Shown: positions 37,169 through 50,233, numbered from the stretch's first letter. The stretch is DNA of 64,000 nucleotides from Monarcha castaneiventris obscurior (GCA_026261815.1 JAMPIT010000379.1:7328001-7392000); one strand, 5' to 3'. Notes: generated by a model not told the origin, from the sequence alone. Numbers and translations: made by a program.

Positions 37169-38350
37169 CTCATCCTGAGAAAGACTAAAACCCTATATTT
37201 ATGGGCTCACGACTGCAGTGTGAATAGACTGTGAGATTTTCATGGGAGAGATATTTTTCCACCTCAGCAGATTTGTTTGCGGGTGGGATTGTTGCTGGTG
37301 GACAGTTTGGAAACCACGTTAAAGCAGAAGAAACTCTTTTTTTCCTTAAATATTTGAGAGATTTTTAAGAACTGCAACACTGACCAAATCCCATGTTTTG
37401 TTTTTTCCCTTGTGTGGTTTTGGTGGGTAGGAGGGGGGTGGAAGAGAGGGAATTTTGCTTTGATTTCTTATTATTCCTTCTTACTTTTAATTCTGTTAGT
37501 AATAAAATTTTCTTTTTACAGCAACTGTTTTAGTCTGAACCTGTTTTGCCTTGCAGTTCTCTAGTTTTCCTCAATAATCTTTATTTCCCATTATGAAAAT
37601 AACAGATTTCGTGGGGCTTGGCGCCTGGCCAGTTAGAACCATGACACACAGCTTAGTGAAAACCAAACTGAAGATTTCCTGATACCTCTTTGGAGCTTCA
37701 TTGCAGATGGCTAAACTTATCCTATGTGATTAACGTCAACAGCCTCCTATCAAGTAGAATGGAATCTAGCAAAAATATGTATTTAGGACATAAAGAAGTA
37801 AGAATCAGTACAGCTTAATTAGCCCTGCACCTACTTTATCCAATTAGTGTTACTAGAGCAGCATTTGCCAACAAGTTTCTCGGTGATTAAAATGCTGGAT
37901 GCTGGAATATTTGGCTCAAGCTTCTCTGATGCTGGCAATTCTTGTGGCAACCAGTGATCATGCAAAGTTCTTAGGTACATTATCTAGGTGATATACACAC
38001 CTGAAAAGATCACAGCTTCAATATGCTGCTGTAAAATAAATACAGAGTTCTCTTATCCCCGAAGTATGGGGATCTGCCTTTTGTTGTTATGACTTTCAGT
38101 GATTGTACCACTGAAAAGGACCTCTGAGCCTGTGAGTCATAAAATGGTGCAAAACTCCATTTCATGTTGCAGTAATTTTGCAGTCTGGGACTGGTCATAG
38201 ATGAATGTCAAGGATCCTCTAAAGCATTGTCTTCTAGCATCATCTGAAAGACCTCCATGGCAAATAGAGTCCTGATGACTTCAAGAAAAAAGAAAAAAAA
38301 TTTTTTCAGATAATGTTCTTTAAAACTTCTTTAGATTTTAGACCTATCTT

Positions 38351-38354
38351 GTGC
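38351..38354. repeat. 4-bp target-site duplication (left), gtgc
   Basis: gtgc precedes the solo LTR and recurs exactly at 38815-38818. Confidence 0.8.
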
Positions 38355-38814
38355 TGATGCCATGATGATTTTTTGCCTTTTCTTTTATACCCCTTTTATA
38401 TACCTTTTTGTAGCTTTTTGTATTAGCGTTTTTTTAGCCTACATTTTTAGACTTATTTTGTTAAGCTGGGAGACTAAACATCTTAGCAGCCTCATAGTTA
38501 GGGATCAGAAAGCCCCAGACACCAAGATCCTCTCCAGAACACATTTTGTAAACTAAGATAGAACCATCCAGGGGAAGGTTGCTTGGGGAGGGGGGCTCAC
38601 TTGAGCCTCTCATTGGGGAATCTTTGATAGAGATGCTAATTAGTAAGACCTATAATGTTATACCGGATCTTTTGGGGGTGTGCATTGCGGTGTGCGTTTT
38701 GGCGCATTCCACCTGGACGTAGTGCACCTAAGGATCCTTAAATACAGAGGTAAAACCCCTTTTTCCTTTCTAACTGTGTTTGATTCTTGATTTTAAGACC
38801 AGGAAAAGGCATCA
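38355..38814 (+). mobile_element. Solo ERV LTR, 460 bp
   Basis: It begins TGATGCC and ends GGCATCA, perfect inverted termini with TG...CA, flanked by an exact gtgc duplication. The inner sequence (gagatgctaattagtaagac; gtgcacctaaggatccttaa; ctttctaactgtgtttgatt) resembles a bird LTR family I have met, but I cannot name it safely. TTAAATA near 38738-38744 may be its TATA element. A 4-bp duplication is typical of class I (gamma-like) integrases. No internal retroviral sequence follows, so it formed by LTR-LTR recombination. Confidence 0.88.
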
Positions 38815-38818
38815 GTGC
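38815..38818. repeat. 4-bp target-site duplication (right), gtgc
   Basis: Exact match to 38351-38354. Confidence 0.8.
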
Positions 38819-38930
38819 ATCAAAAGAAATTTGGGAATAGTAGAAATTCTCATTTTGGTTTTACTTCAGTTCTTTATCTTCCTCATAAAACTGTGTTGGT
38901 AGATAATGAAAAAAAGGAGTTGAACAAGAT

Positions 38931-39224
38931 ACAATGGTCTGGCCTCTCTGCAATTGTATCTCAAACTTTCACGTAACTTTAACTGCTTTATGAAGCGAAA
39001 ATTTGCTTCGTAGAGGTTTTTCATATCTCTCAGCTTTAGCTTTCCCCACCTGCATTTCACAGACCTGGTGCAAAAATTTTTTAAGAGTTTTGACACATTA
39101 TGTTTATGTGGCCATCTAACAGAATGAGCTTCAAGATGCTTAAGGCATCTGAAGGGGATCTAGCCTGAGATAGTCATGCATGTGAAAGATAATTTACTGT
39201 GTAAGCCTCTTTTATGAAAACTTG
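38931..39224 (+). repeat. Direct repeat, copy 1 (unknown family)
   Basis: This stretch aligns along its length with 40278-40555. Shared blocks: gtctgg.ctctctgca.ttgt, ttatgtggccatcta.cagag, gagcttcaagatgcttaagg, gatagtcatgcatg and a closing gaaaacttg. The copies differ by many substitutions and a few indels. I do not know the family. Confidence 0.85.
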
Positions 39225-40277
39225 AATGCTTAAGCAGTTAAGAAGGAATTTGGTGCCTGAAAAAATCTTTCTAAGCATTCAAAAGTATAAGCATCTAGGT
39301 TATGCCTGTAATGACTTGGGGTTCTATGTTTCATATTCTGTTTTTCGGTAAGAAATAAATGCACTACTTCCTTTTGTTTCTCCTCTTTAAACAAAGGACC
39401 TAATCCTTATCTAGGAATAGAGTTTGTACCCTTCATCAGTGGAACTATTCATCCAGAAAGGTACTCGTGAATGAAGAAACATCTCTTGTACTGGATGATT
39501 TGCCTTAGGAAAGACAGTAGAAATAAGCCAAATGGAAGCAGCAATATTACATTCAAAGCAAAGCATCCAAGCAAATTCAGGGCTTCTATGTGTATGTGTA
39601 AAGCTACAACATTCACAAATTAGATCTGCATGTTTCAATAGCATAATGTAATATATTGTGAGAAAAATATTTGCACTGCCTTTACTAGTATAGTTTTTGG
39701 TTATTTAAAGTAGAGATTCCAAAAATCCAATTTTCTTCTCACTGTTTTGTAGTTTGATTTTTAAATTTGTTTTAATAAATGAATGGCTCTGTAGTTGGTT
39801 TCACAATCAGACTGAGATTATTAAATGATGTGCAGTGGAATGAGAATACAGGACCTAAGCTTCTCATATCCGGTAAGAAAATTTTAATGAGTCCAGTACT
39901 ACATGTGAATGTTCAACTTTTCAGTGCTGCAGGAGAATGCCTGTTTATTTGAGAACAGTTTTAATGAGATTTAAAAACTCTACAATTACACTGTGATTTA
40001 TTTTTTTAAAAAATCCACATTTTGGGCCAATACAAAATTCAGAGTTCCTTCAGTTTAATCACTTCTGTTTCTACAAAATTATATATTATGTATTATATAT
40101 ATATATAAAATATATATTTAATGGTCTTGGTTATCCCAACTACATTTCAAACATAGCTCAGACAGTATTTGAGTTCCAAATTATTTATGACATTCAGTTT
40201 ATAGAAAAATATCTAATGAACTGTTTTACTCTTTACTCAGGACTGCCAGTCATTCTTTGCAATTACTCCCTAGTGTT
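39225..40277. other. AT-rich host DNA, no gene seen
   Basis: Includes an AT-rich dyad-like tract at about 40080-40122. No gene supported. Confidence 0.5.
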
Positions 40278-40555
40278 ACAATTGTCTGGTCTCTCTGCAG
40301 TTGTATCTCAGATTTTCATGTAACTTTAATTATGTTATAAAGCCAAAATAAAAGGATTTTTTAGCTTTCAGCTTTAGCTTTCCCATCTCAGACCTGCTGC
40401 AAAAGTTGTATAAAAGTGTTTTGATGCATAATGATTATGTGGCCATCTAGCAGAGCGAGCTTCAAGATGCTTAAGGCATCCAAAGGGGAGCTAGCCTGAG
40501 ATAGTCATGCATGAGAAAGCTAGTTCAGTGCACAAGTCCATTTTTTGAAAACTTG
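40278..40555 (+). repeat. Direct repeat, copy 2 (unknown family)
   Basis: Second copy of 38931-39224, same orientation, start offset about 1.35 kb. It ends at gaaaacttg exactly where CR1-like sequence begins. Confidence 0.85.
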
Positions 40556-41148
40556 TGGCCACAGGGCCAGTGGTATCCTGGGGTGCATTGGGAAGACTGT
40601 GGCCAGCAGGTTAAGGGGGGCAATCCACTCCCTCTACTCAGCCCTATTGTGTCCGGTTCTGAGCTCCTCAGGACAAGAAAGACAAGGAACTACTGGAGAG
40701 GGTTCAATGGAGGGTCACAAGGATGATGCGGGGACAGGAGCATCTCTCTTATGAGGAGAGACTGTGTGAACTGGGCCTGTTCAGTCTGGAAAACTTTGAG
40801 AGGGGATTTCATTAATGCATATAGAGGCAGGTGCCAAGGGGATGGTGCCGGATACTTTTTGGTGGTGCCCAGCAACAGGATGAGGAACAATGGGCATAAA
40901 CTAAAACACAAGACGTTTCAGCTCAATATGAGGAAGAACGTCTTTACATTGAAGGTGGCAGAGCACTGGAACAAGCTGCTCAAGCAAGTCATGGAGTCTC
41001 ACTCTCTGGAGACATTCAAAACCCAGCTGGACAAGTTCCTGTGTAACCTGCTCTGGGTGACCCTGCCTTGGCAGGGCAGTTGGACTAGATGATCTCCAGA
41101 GGTGCCTTCCAACCATAAAAATGCTGTAATTTTGTGATTCTGTGATTA
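40556..41148 (+). mobile_element. CR1 LINE fragment (3' end)
   Basis: Carries CR1 blocks such as gtccggttctgagctcctca, ggagcatctctcttatgagg and agagcactggaacaagctgc, and ends with gccttccaaccat...gattctgtgatt. It is the C-terminal ORF2 tail plus 3' UTR, plus orientation. It belongs to a different subfamily from the 23.4-kb copy. The minus-strand open frame at 40901-41473 only runs antisense across its end. Confidence 0.92.
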
Positions 41149-42735
41149 TTACCTGAGAAATGGTCTGAGATGTCTCAGAAGTCACATCTGTAAGTGTTGG
41201 AATTCCACTGTGAATGAATGCCAAAAAATGCTCGACATTTTTGGAAGTAGGACTAGGTAGGTTGTGAAAAGCTTTTCTGTATGAGTGTTTCAGCAGGAGA
41301 CAGAAAGATCCTTGAAAGTTAATTTTATATGCTACAAGGAAAGCTTGGTGAAAATATGAACATGTGGTCAAAAGTCTATCTAAGGAGAACACATGTAAAA
41401 TTACTGTTCCAGATACTGCAGTTTTACTGTGCATTGAAGAAGTCCTAAATGCACTGTAGATGGGAGAAAGCACAGCATTGCACTTGCATTGTACGAGACG
41501 AGCTGTTAATGCTGTTTTGGCAGTCTCTAGTTCCTTTGGCTGTTTACCTTAAATAGTTCAGAGGTTAAATCTGCATTTACCCGTTGTGATTGCTATGTCT
41601 GGTGGGCAATCCTACAAGTAAATATGGCTTTTGATATACCTTCTGTAATCTGCTACGTTCTCTACCGTACTTGCACTGGTACCATGCCAAGTATCACTAA
41701 AAATGCAAACACTCTAAGGGTGTGCTTTACCAGCTAAGTTGCTTGGTTGCAATTCATTAATGTGTTACAAGGAAACCATAATTGTTAAATACTAGGATAA
41801 AAGAAAGTTGTTTTTGTACGAAAATGTGACAGTAATAAAATTATACGGAATTCTGTAATACTCATGCTGGACAACAGTGGGCACTGCTCAGATGTTAAGG
41901 GGCAATCAACGACTTTCTTCAATGGGTTGCCTTTCCTTTGGGTGTTTAGCTCTGAATTCTCCCCAGATTCCTGAGGCTATTTGCCATTGCTATCCTCTGC
42001 CAATCATATTCTTCTATATCTCTGATTAAATACCTTAAAAGTGAGATTCACCATTTCTTCTTGCATGTGCAACATTCTTCTGGTCTTTCTCTGAATCCCT
42101 AAGGAAAATTTTTCTTCAGTTCTTAACGTTTGTCATTTCTCATGACCACAGTGTAACTCATCCCACTCCCTGGACCAGGGCACTTTATGTTCAGGTGGCT
42201 TCCAGCAGCTATCTTTGATGCCAGTCTCTCTGAAAAAACTCAGGGCACAAAGGAATATTAAAATAGGGAACTGATTTGGAAAGAAATATTGAGCTCAAAC
42301 TCAGAGCCTAACAAAATAAAAATAAATAAAACAGTCACACATAGAGCTGTACATGCTGTGGCAAGTGCAAGCCAAGGTAATGTGTTTGAACGCTGAGGCA
42401 TTTGGACGAAGTAGTAGGAACTTTAGTGTCTTGTGTGACTTCCCGAGAGCTTGTAACTGATAGCAGAATGTGCACAGCTTGGGCAAGCAGGAGTACTAGT
42501 TCAAGAGAATCCTACTCAGAAGGAATGAACGACTTTACAGGAGACGATAAGAGTTTATAAGCCGCTTGGGAGGTTTGTTAGTTGTTCTTCTGAAACAGGT
42601 GGATAAAACAATGTGGTCCCAGCAACACAGGTATTAGTGCCAAAAAAACTAGTAACATCAGCAATTAGGTAAAGGCAGGACTTACAGGTACAATCCCATT
42701 CATGCTGACTGTTCAGATAACCAAATATATTTGTC
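41149..42735. other. Host DNA, no gene seen
   Basis: No gene or repeat family recognised. Confidence 0.5.
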
Positions 42736-44252
42736 TGTCAGTGCCCAGTGAGCTGGCTAGCTTTCCATCCTTGCTGGGCAACAGATCCTCCAGGATCTGA
42801 GACAGCCATCAGGAGCTCACAGCTCGTGCCACAGCGGTTGGTGGGACCTGGATAGGGCCAGAAGCAATGTTGGCCAAGTCATCCAGACATGCAAAGGAAG
42901 CCCTTAATACACAACAACACCCAGGGCTGCAAACAGGACATGGCTGTGGCATGGCAGTTTAGATGCAAGGGCACAGGAAAGGTGATGAAGCTCTGCCAGC
43001 TTGACCAGGAAGCAATGATACCCCCCTGGATGAAAGCCAGGTGGGTATCATTTAAGCTCTGCACCTACCATAACTGATGGAGCTGCCCAGGTCGAGCTCC
43101 TGGTGGGAACACGCTGCCACCCCGGTGCCAGCTGTGGGCTGTGCCCTGCTCTATCAGACACCAGTACCAGCCAGCAGTGGTGATGACGCCTGTGGGAGGT
43201 GTGCCCAGGTAGTGGAGCTCCTCCACTTAGTGGCAGAGCTGCATCAGGGGTTGAGCAGGATGAGAATTATCAGAGAGAACTAGAGAGGCTACTACAGGTA
43301 GGCTACTGGAATCACACCCTGCCTTCCCTGGGACAGGCCCGACAGTCAGACAGGATGTGTGATACAGAGGATTCCTTGTCCATTCTCCACCTTGCTGGAC
43401 CTGTGAACAGAGAAGGACTGGTTGGTGATGTGATGGTTGGAGACCGTCTTGGTGCAGAGATCATGAAATTCTGAAACTTTCAGTTCTTGGAGAAGTAAGG
43501 AGAGGGGTCAGCAGAACTACCACTTTGGACCTTCAGAGGGCAGACTTTGGCCTTCTTAGGAGACTGGTTGGTTGACAGTCAGCTGAACATGAGCCAGCAT
43601 GTTCCCAGGTGGCCAAGAAGGCCAATGGCATCCTGGCCTTTATCAGAAAGTGTAGTGTAGCCAGCAGGACTGGGACAGTGATCATTCTCCTGTGCTTGGT
43701 ACTGGTGAGGCCACACCTTGAATCCTGTGTCCAGTTTTGGGCTTCTCAACTCAGGAAAGGCATTGGATCATGCTGGAGCATGTCCAGAGAAGGACGACAG
43801 AGCTGGTAAAGGGTCTGGTGCAAAAGTCTGATGAGGAGGCTGAAGCTGAGGGAGCTGGGGTTGTTTGGTCTGGAGGAAAGGAGGCTCCGGGGAGACCTTA
43901 CCACTCTTTACAACCACCTGAAAGGAGGTTGTAGTGAGGTGGGAGTCAATCTCTTCTCCCAGGTAACAAGTTACAGGACAAAGAAAATATTCTCAAGTTG
44001 TTCCAGTGAAGGTTAAGATTAGATATTAGGAAGATTTTATTCACTGAAAGGGTTGTCAAGCATCAGAACAGGCTGCCCAAGGGAAACAGTGACTCAGCCC
44101 AGGGTGAGTCACTGTCTCTGGAGTCATTTAAAAGGTGTGTGGATGTGGCACTTAGGGACAGGGTTTAATAGTGGACTTGGCAGTGTTAGGTTGTGGCTGG
44201 ATATCATGAACTTAAATGTTTTCTAATTTAAATGATACTATGATTATATGAT
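42736..44252 (+). mobile_element. CR1 LINE copy retaining 5' parts, internally deleted
   Basis: Three blocks lie in CR1 order. First, 42736-43300 resembles a CR1 5' end, with an ORF1-like piece at 43077-43283 (GRCAQV.ELLHLVAELH motif). Second, 43300-43572 resembles ORF2 upstream sequence (gttggtgatgtgatggttgg; gggcagactttggccttctt). Third, 43573-44252 is the ORF2 C-terminal third and 3' UTR: 43609-43809 encodes [12 protein letters not shown] and [13 protein letters not shown], and 43831-44016, in another frame, encodes [18 protein letters not shown]. The middle of ORF2, including the RT core, is missing. Frame changes show it is dead. Most bird CR1 copies keep only the 3' end, so a 5' remnant is less usual. 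Assignment of the 5' block is from recall. Confidence 0.75.
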
Positions 44253-47200
44253 ATTAGGGTTCTTGTGGAGTGATGTTTGGGCTATGATTTTCATCCTAGA
44301 TATTTCCCTGAAAAAATGCATCAATTTTATGATGTCTGTGGAGGTAGGGCAGTTCACCTAGATAGTGTTTTGGTCTGGGGAGAAATATGAGAATAGGACT
44401 GGTGACCCTAACTGGCTTTAGAAAGAACCAGAACCTGCAAAGAACATGCTGTTGAGGACTCTTAAGTTTCTAAAAAGCCCAGAGAAAAAGCAGGCTTAAT
44501 TTTGGTGCCTGTTTTTGTCCTTCCTTTCAAAATGCAGTCAGAAGAGGTGGAAATGAAAATAAAGATGGGTTAAATGGCATTGATCTGTCTGTGACTGGCC
44601 TTTCCATATGATATAGGTCTGAATTATTGTGTCAATCAAAGTTGCTTATTAAATAACAAATTCATTCTGCATTCACCCCTTCAAACCAAATCCAGCTCTC
44701 ATAGATCAGGACCTTCTGCACTGCATTCAGATAGACAATCTAAACCATACATGGATCAGGACAGTGTGGCCTAAACTCTTAATCCTTTTCTCCTTGATGC
44801 CTAGGATGTAATTCCTCACTATCTGATTTTGAAATCCTTGTTTACTTCTTTATAACTCCTTTGACCAGATCCTCTGCAAGGTCTTTCTATTTCTGTGCCT
44901 GAAGGAGAGGCAAACAAAAGACTGTGAACTCTCAGTCCTTAAAACTTTATTTTCTTGTCCTTTGCTTTGATGTCTGTAATGTTTTAAATACAGAGACATT
45001 AAGATCTGAAAAGTGTAGAGCCATGTGTAAATAGCCTTATGTAACGACTGGGTGTATATATCTTTTCCTGTGACTGTAGCCCTTCTGTGATGGGTTGGTG
45101 TACATGATAGCAGTGGAGATTTTACGTGTCAGCAAGATATCCAAGTGCAGAATGCGGCTAATCATCCTTCATTGTTCATCATCTTGTACTTCATCTGTAC
45201 AGAAACTGACAGCTGTGGTGTTCTTACTGCAGCCTAGTGTCACAAATTCCCCCTAACTAGACAGACGTTGTGTCCATAGAAGTTATTTAGGCAGAGAAGA
45301 TCACGCTCTTTTATAACTTTTGTTTGTTTATGCATTACTGCATACCTGCCTTTCATGTTATTAGCCTGGTAATGACCTTTTCTTTTATTTGCATCTGCTG
45401 TTCCCTTGACTTTTGTTCCAGCTCAGGGTTTATTTTTCAACATAGGCAGAAGTGCTCTTTTGTTTGCTGATATATGATCATAGGCTAGTAGTGGTAGTTT
45501 TTCTAAGCAATACTCAAACAAAGCAAACCTGTTGGAAACAGTGGAATCTTTGCATGAGATGGCAGTGAAGTCTTCAAATAATGTTGGCTAACCTTGCATC
45601 TTGCATCTGCAAATTTTCTGTTTGGATTTCATAAAACTTTTATGAACATCTTTTACTACAGAGAAACCCGAAATCCTAATTGCAGTTAATTTCTTTTTGA
45701 AGTGAGCTTTATAAGTTATTGAAATTATATGTACTTTCTTAGCCTGCCTTCTAATTACTGTAGACACAACTTCTCAGTTCATCTTTTGTTCCTTCTTCAA
45801 CTTCTGGTGAAATCATGGATGTTGGTTTACTCACTTTCTTGCCTTTCCATCTTTTATGTTGTACTGAGCATAACATCATTGCAGCTTGATAAAAAGCATA
45901 TTTTTGTTGAGTAGTTAAGGACGTATCAGGACAAGGGTGGTAAGTAATATCCATAGTTAGAGTAACTAGGTATACAAATACTCTTTTAATTTTTAGCTGA
46001 AGAGTAGGAATACGGCTGAAAGTGAGTTGGAGTGAGGGGGGAATCAAACCAACCAACCCAGAAAACCTGATTATTTTCAACCTTTCTAATTTTATTTGTT
46101 CCTTTATTGCATCATGGTAAATTGCATACCTTTATGTTCTATGTCAAACCATATATTGTTTATTCTCCTGTCTTCTCTCTAGAAGGAGAAGTGCATGCAG
46201 TGGAGTAGGAGTTTTCTGCTTGAAGCTTTTTCTTTATCAAACATACATATTATGTTTATGTCAGCAAAAGACTACACGCCATTGTCCTTAACTCCCCAAT
46301 ATTCTGGGAGTTACTCTCAAAAACTTTATTTGGCATTGTATGCAAAAACTGCAGTTCTCCAAAGAGAACTATTTTTTCTTAGAAGGTGAAGTAATTGATT
46401 TCAGTTCTTATCTGGTGCTTTAGGAAACTTCATTTGTTCTCAATCTCATTATGGAGGTCCCAACATAAAGATGACAGCAAAGTACTTGTATTCATTACTC
46501 TACACTATAGACCTTACGTTTAATAAGGTAGCCTGGTCAAGCTTCATATTTAATTATTTTTTAGCTTTACATATTTATTAGGGACTTTCTTAGATACTCA
46601 AATATTCCCCATATCTCCAGGCAATTCTTAGCTGTAGCATGGAGGATAATGAGGTGAGTAACATAAGAGTTTTATAAATGGGAAAAATCTCTTAGCTGAA
46701 AGGAGGTACAAATCACTTTAAAAGAATATAGAAAAACTGAGCTCTAGCAAAAAACTCAATGGTGCAATTGAACTAAAGCCTTAGTAACATTTGTCACTCT
46801 GATCTTTTAATTCAAGGAAATTTTTCTATGGGATGGCTTGGTGGTTTTTTTTTTGCGGGGGTGGGCAGGGAGGGGAGGAGGAGGATTAATTTTTGTTTCA
46901 AGTTTTGGATGCTTATTCTTCACTAGTGACCAGATTTTCTTCAAAGCACTTGGACCACTTTGGTGGACCATAGTAGATGTATTGAGTAGATAGGAGAGTG
47001 TTACTTGCCTGTTACAAGTACTTAAGACTGTGCTGTGACAGTACTTCTTCTGCAAGCAGCGTTTAATTTTTGAAAAGTATGAAAAAATAGTTGCATACAA
47101 GGGAGATCACAAATAAGAGGTCTTTTAAGCAGTTTCTCAGGAACCCAGCTGTCCTTGTCATGAAGTACAACCTTACCTTATGGTCAGTTTCACTGAAGCC

Positions 47201-50196
47201 TGCAGAGAGAAATGGAACAAGAGGATGGCCATTTGCCCTTTATTGACTAAAAGGAGAATGTCCCTGAATAATCTGGAATTCACTTTTAGCTACCTCTGAC
47301 CTAATGTACCATCTTTGTCACATAATTTTTTTTGCCAGCCCCAGGTATGTTCATGTCTCCAAATGAATCTCCATCAGCTGTGTGTACACACTGAACTTTT
47401 CCACCTCACGGCCTCTCTAAAAACTTTTCAAATCTTACATTCTGAGTGAATGTAAAAATATATCTTGCCATTAACAGTTAAGATTTCAAGCTGTGCCTGC
47501 CAAAAGCACTTCTGCTTGACTTCTGAAGACTATAATTTGAAAGTCTCAATGAAACTTTTCCTATTTACAGAACCTCTAAAACAAGTTGCACTTTTCCATT
47601 TAAAGCCTCAAGAAAACAACAGAGAATTTACAACACAAATTGCTAGTTTCCAAAGGTTCCATTTAAAACTAATAATGTCATTCTGAAGTCTGAGCAACTC
47701 AGCTAAAGAGAAGCTATTTACAGCATACTGCTGTGATCGTGGTGACAAAATCCCACTGAGAGATATGTTTGCACATTTTCCAAAGTCACAGCTCTGTTCT
47801 GTTTCCACAATGCATATTTTTTTCCTCCTCAATTCTTTCTAACAAAAAAGAATGATGATTTAGTGTAAAAGTAATCAATTACACAGTGGAAAATAATGGT
47901 CTGCAGTAAGGTTAAAGAGTGGGTCTGGCCACGTACACCATCTCTGTACCACACATTAGACACTTTATTGAATGGAATGATGTGATCTGGAAAGGTAAGA
48001 GAGGATTTATATTTGCTGGAGATTTATCAGAGTCTGTGATTAAATTGGTTTAGCTTATAATGATATAAAAACTTTGTTGGGTTACAGAGCTTCAAAGTGT
48101 TTTTATATTATCTTCAGCTTTCCCAGAGTTTCTTGATACTGTTCAGTTAATATCTCTACCAAGAACTTCTCCCCCTGCTTCAAGTACTGGGTCATCAAGT
48201 ATTGGGTCTTTCTTCAGTTTGAAACATGGGCCAAAAGTACTCAGTGGTGTGTTGCAATAGGATCCATTTCTGCAGTTCTTGTGCACCTCATCCCATAGGA
48301 AAGCTACCTACTGCCTTCCACAAGCTGCAGAAAAGGCTGCTAAATCAGCAGGTTTAATGGTCACATTGTTCAAAAAGACAAAGGTAGTTTTGGTGTCAGT
48401 GATTTCTTGATTGGTTGAGGTGCTTTGCACGGCTGTGCTTGAGAAACGTGCAGTTGGGTCAGCAATCTGACATCTTCTCTATGTTTGGAAAGAGTGACTA
48501 GTAATCTTCCCTAGAGATTTTAGAATTTTGAATGAAATAAAAAGGAATATTATGTGGGTTTTTTGTTTTGTTTGATTTTTTTTGGTCACGGCATATTATT
48601 TTGCATCTGTCTTGAAAAAGGCCAAAATAATAAAATAAATTCTCCCCAAAAACAGAGGGGAAAGGTAAGACAAAAACAATGTGGAGCACCAGTTTCCAGA
48701 TAAATGTATGTATAGACATACGATACATCTTTAAGATGTAACCTATGTATTTTGTACATTTAGTAGTAATGTGGCTTTAAGAAAAAAAGGTCAGCCTCTG
48801 CAACTTCATTATGGAAGGCCTAATATTGCTGAGAGGTTCTCATGCATAGGTTTAATTGATTCCTCTTCTTTATTTTAAGGAATAGGTATAAGTTAAGAAG
48901 AAAAAAAAACCCAAAAACCTCCAATCACAAATTTGTCATGTGTTTAAAAGGATTTTATCACACTGATAAAAGAATGAGTATATAAGTAAGCATAATATTC
49001 CAGAAGAAATAATTGCCTGTTTTGTTTTATATACTGCTGTATATGTTTATGTTGCTATTTAATTGCTTGGATGGGGAGATGATAAGTCCTTGTGCATACA
49101 CAATGTTTCTGTTGTAATCGTTTGTAATTTACATTAGAATAAACTGGTGAAGAGACACTTAGGAAGCCCTGAAAATATTTACACATCCTGCACTTTAGAA
49201 GTTTTAAATCAAGCAGAATATTTGCAGTAAATTAACAGCCTTAGTAACAAGAGTAGTCAATGCCTTCAAAATGATTTTAGCGTTAATGTCTTCTTGAATC
49301 CACTGTGATCATCTGGCTTTTATTTTCTGACTGGTTCATCCTTTGTAAACTAAATTATGTTTTAAGAAAAATAATTTATGAAAGCTAAGTAACAGATATC
49401 ATCCCTTACTAAGAATAATTCGCATATATTAACTGTATTATCTAAACTGCTCTAAAGAGTTTATTTCTGTCCTCTAATAGCAAATGTATCTTAGAGAACA
49501 GAGACTGTCCAGGACTGCCTGGATCAAAGGTAATCTTGTGTAGATTTCAGCTTTGTAATGAATGAAATATATCACATGTAAAAGAAAAATCCTAAGGATG
49601 AGATGATGAATAGGATTTCTGTAAGCAACTGTTAGGACAGTGTGGAGAATTTTAAGTTAGTTTTCCCTATCTTGTGCCCTAAAATATTTTGTGTTTTTCA
49701 AAATGGATTCTGAAAGGACTAGGAACTGTTTTGTGGTATCTAAATTAAAGCTAATTGTGACTAATGATTGTGAAAAAAATGCATATGCTCTACTATTCTC
49801 TGGGACCTGAAAGAGACAAACACTTTTATTGCCTTATTTTATAGTTTTTAGCAAGACTGGTAGTCATAAAAAAATTGATCCTTTAGACCAAGTAGAGCTT
49901 TCCTGAGACAAAATAATCTTCATGTTGCATTAAGACCATACTCGTGGTGGTTTTTAGCTTGGATATTTTCTTAATATACATATCTGTGTGCTCATCTGGC
50001 TTTGCTATGAGAATGTGATTGTATTAAAAAGTTTTTTAGACTGAGTTCAAGCTAGGGCTTTGGCCAGCTTGTTAAACATTTGTTGGCTGTTCTTTTGGGG
50101 TGATTTTGTAGCTTGATGTAGGCCATGCTTTCGACAGGTGAGTGGGGGTGGTGTGTATGTACGTGTGCATGTGTAGCTGTAGATACAAATACAGCT

Positions 50197-50199
<3 letters not shown>
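44253..50199. other. AT-rich host DNA, no gene seen
   Basis: A G-rich run after poly-T at 46843-46885 and ordinary A/T tracts. No exon or RNA gene supported. Confidence 0.5.

Positions 50200-50230
<31 letters not shown>
50200..50230 (+). repeat. (TG)15 microsatellite
   Basis: Uninterrupted TG repeat; the His/Thr-rich minus-strand frames across it are artefacts. Confidence 0.95.

Positions 50231-50233
<3 letters not shown>

Larger units (their letters stand above)
36301..37646 (+). mobile_element. Putative long avian ERV LTR (about 1.35 kb)
   Basis: The right end (gggcttggcgcctggccagt, then agaaccatgaca) resembles the 3' end of bird ERVL-type LTRs as I recall them. AATAAA at 37501-37506 and a TATA-like ctatatag at 37100-37107 fit an LTR in plus orientation. 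With TG at 36301 and CA at 37646, the flanks gacag (36296-36300) and cacag (37647-37651) match at four of five bases. It is GC-richer than its surroundings (36440-36960) and includes CpG-containing segments. The left end is the weak point; the element could start later, or be a composite of two insertions. Confidence 0.55.

Noticed and set aside
40080..40122. AT-rich palindrome-like tract considered as a regulatory hairpin
   Set aside because: Simple TA repeat; nothing nearby suggests a function.
40901..41473. 190-codon minus-strand frame
   Set aside because: Starts in unique DNA and runs antisense into a CR1 3' end; no conserved protein features.
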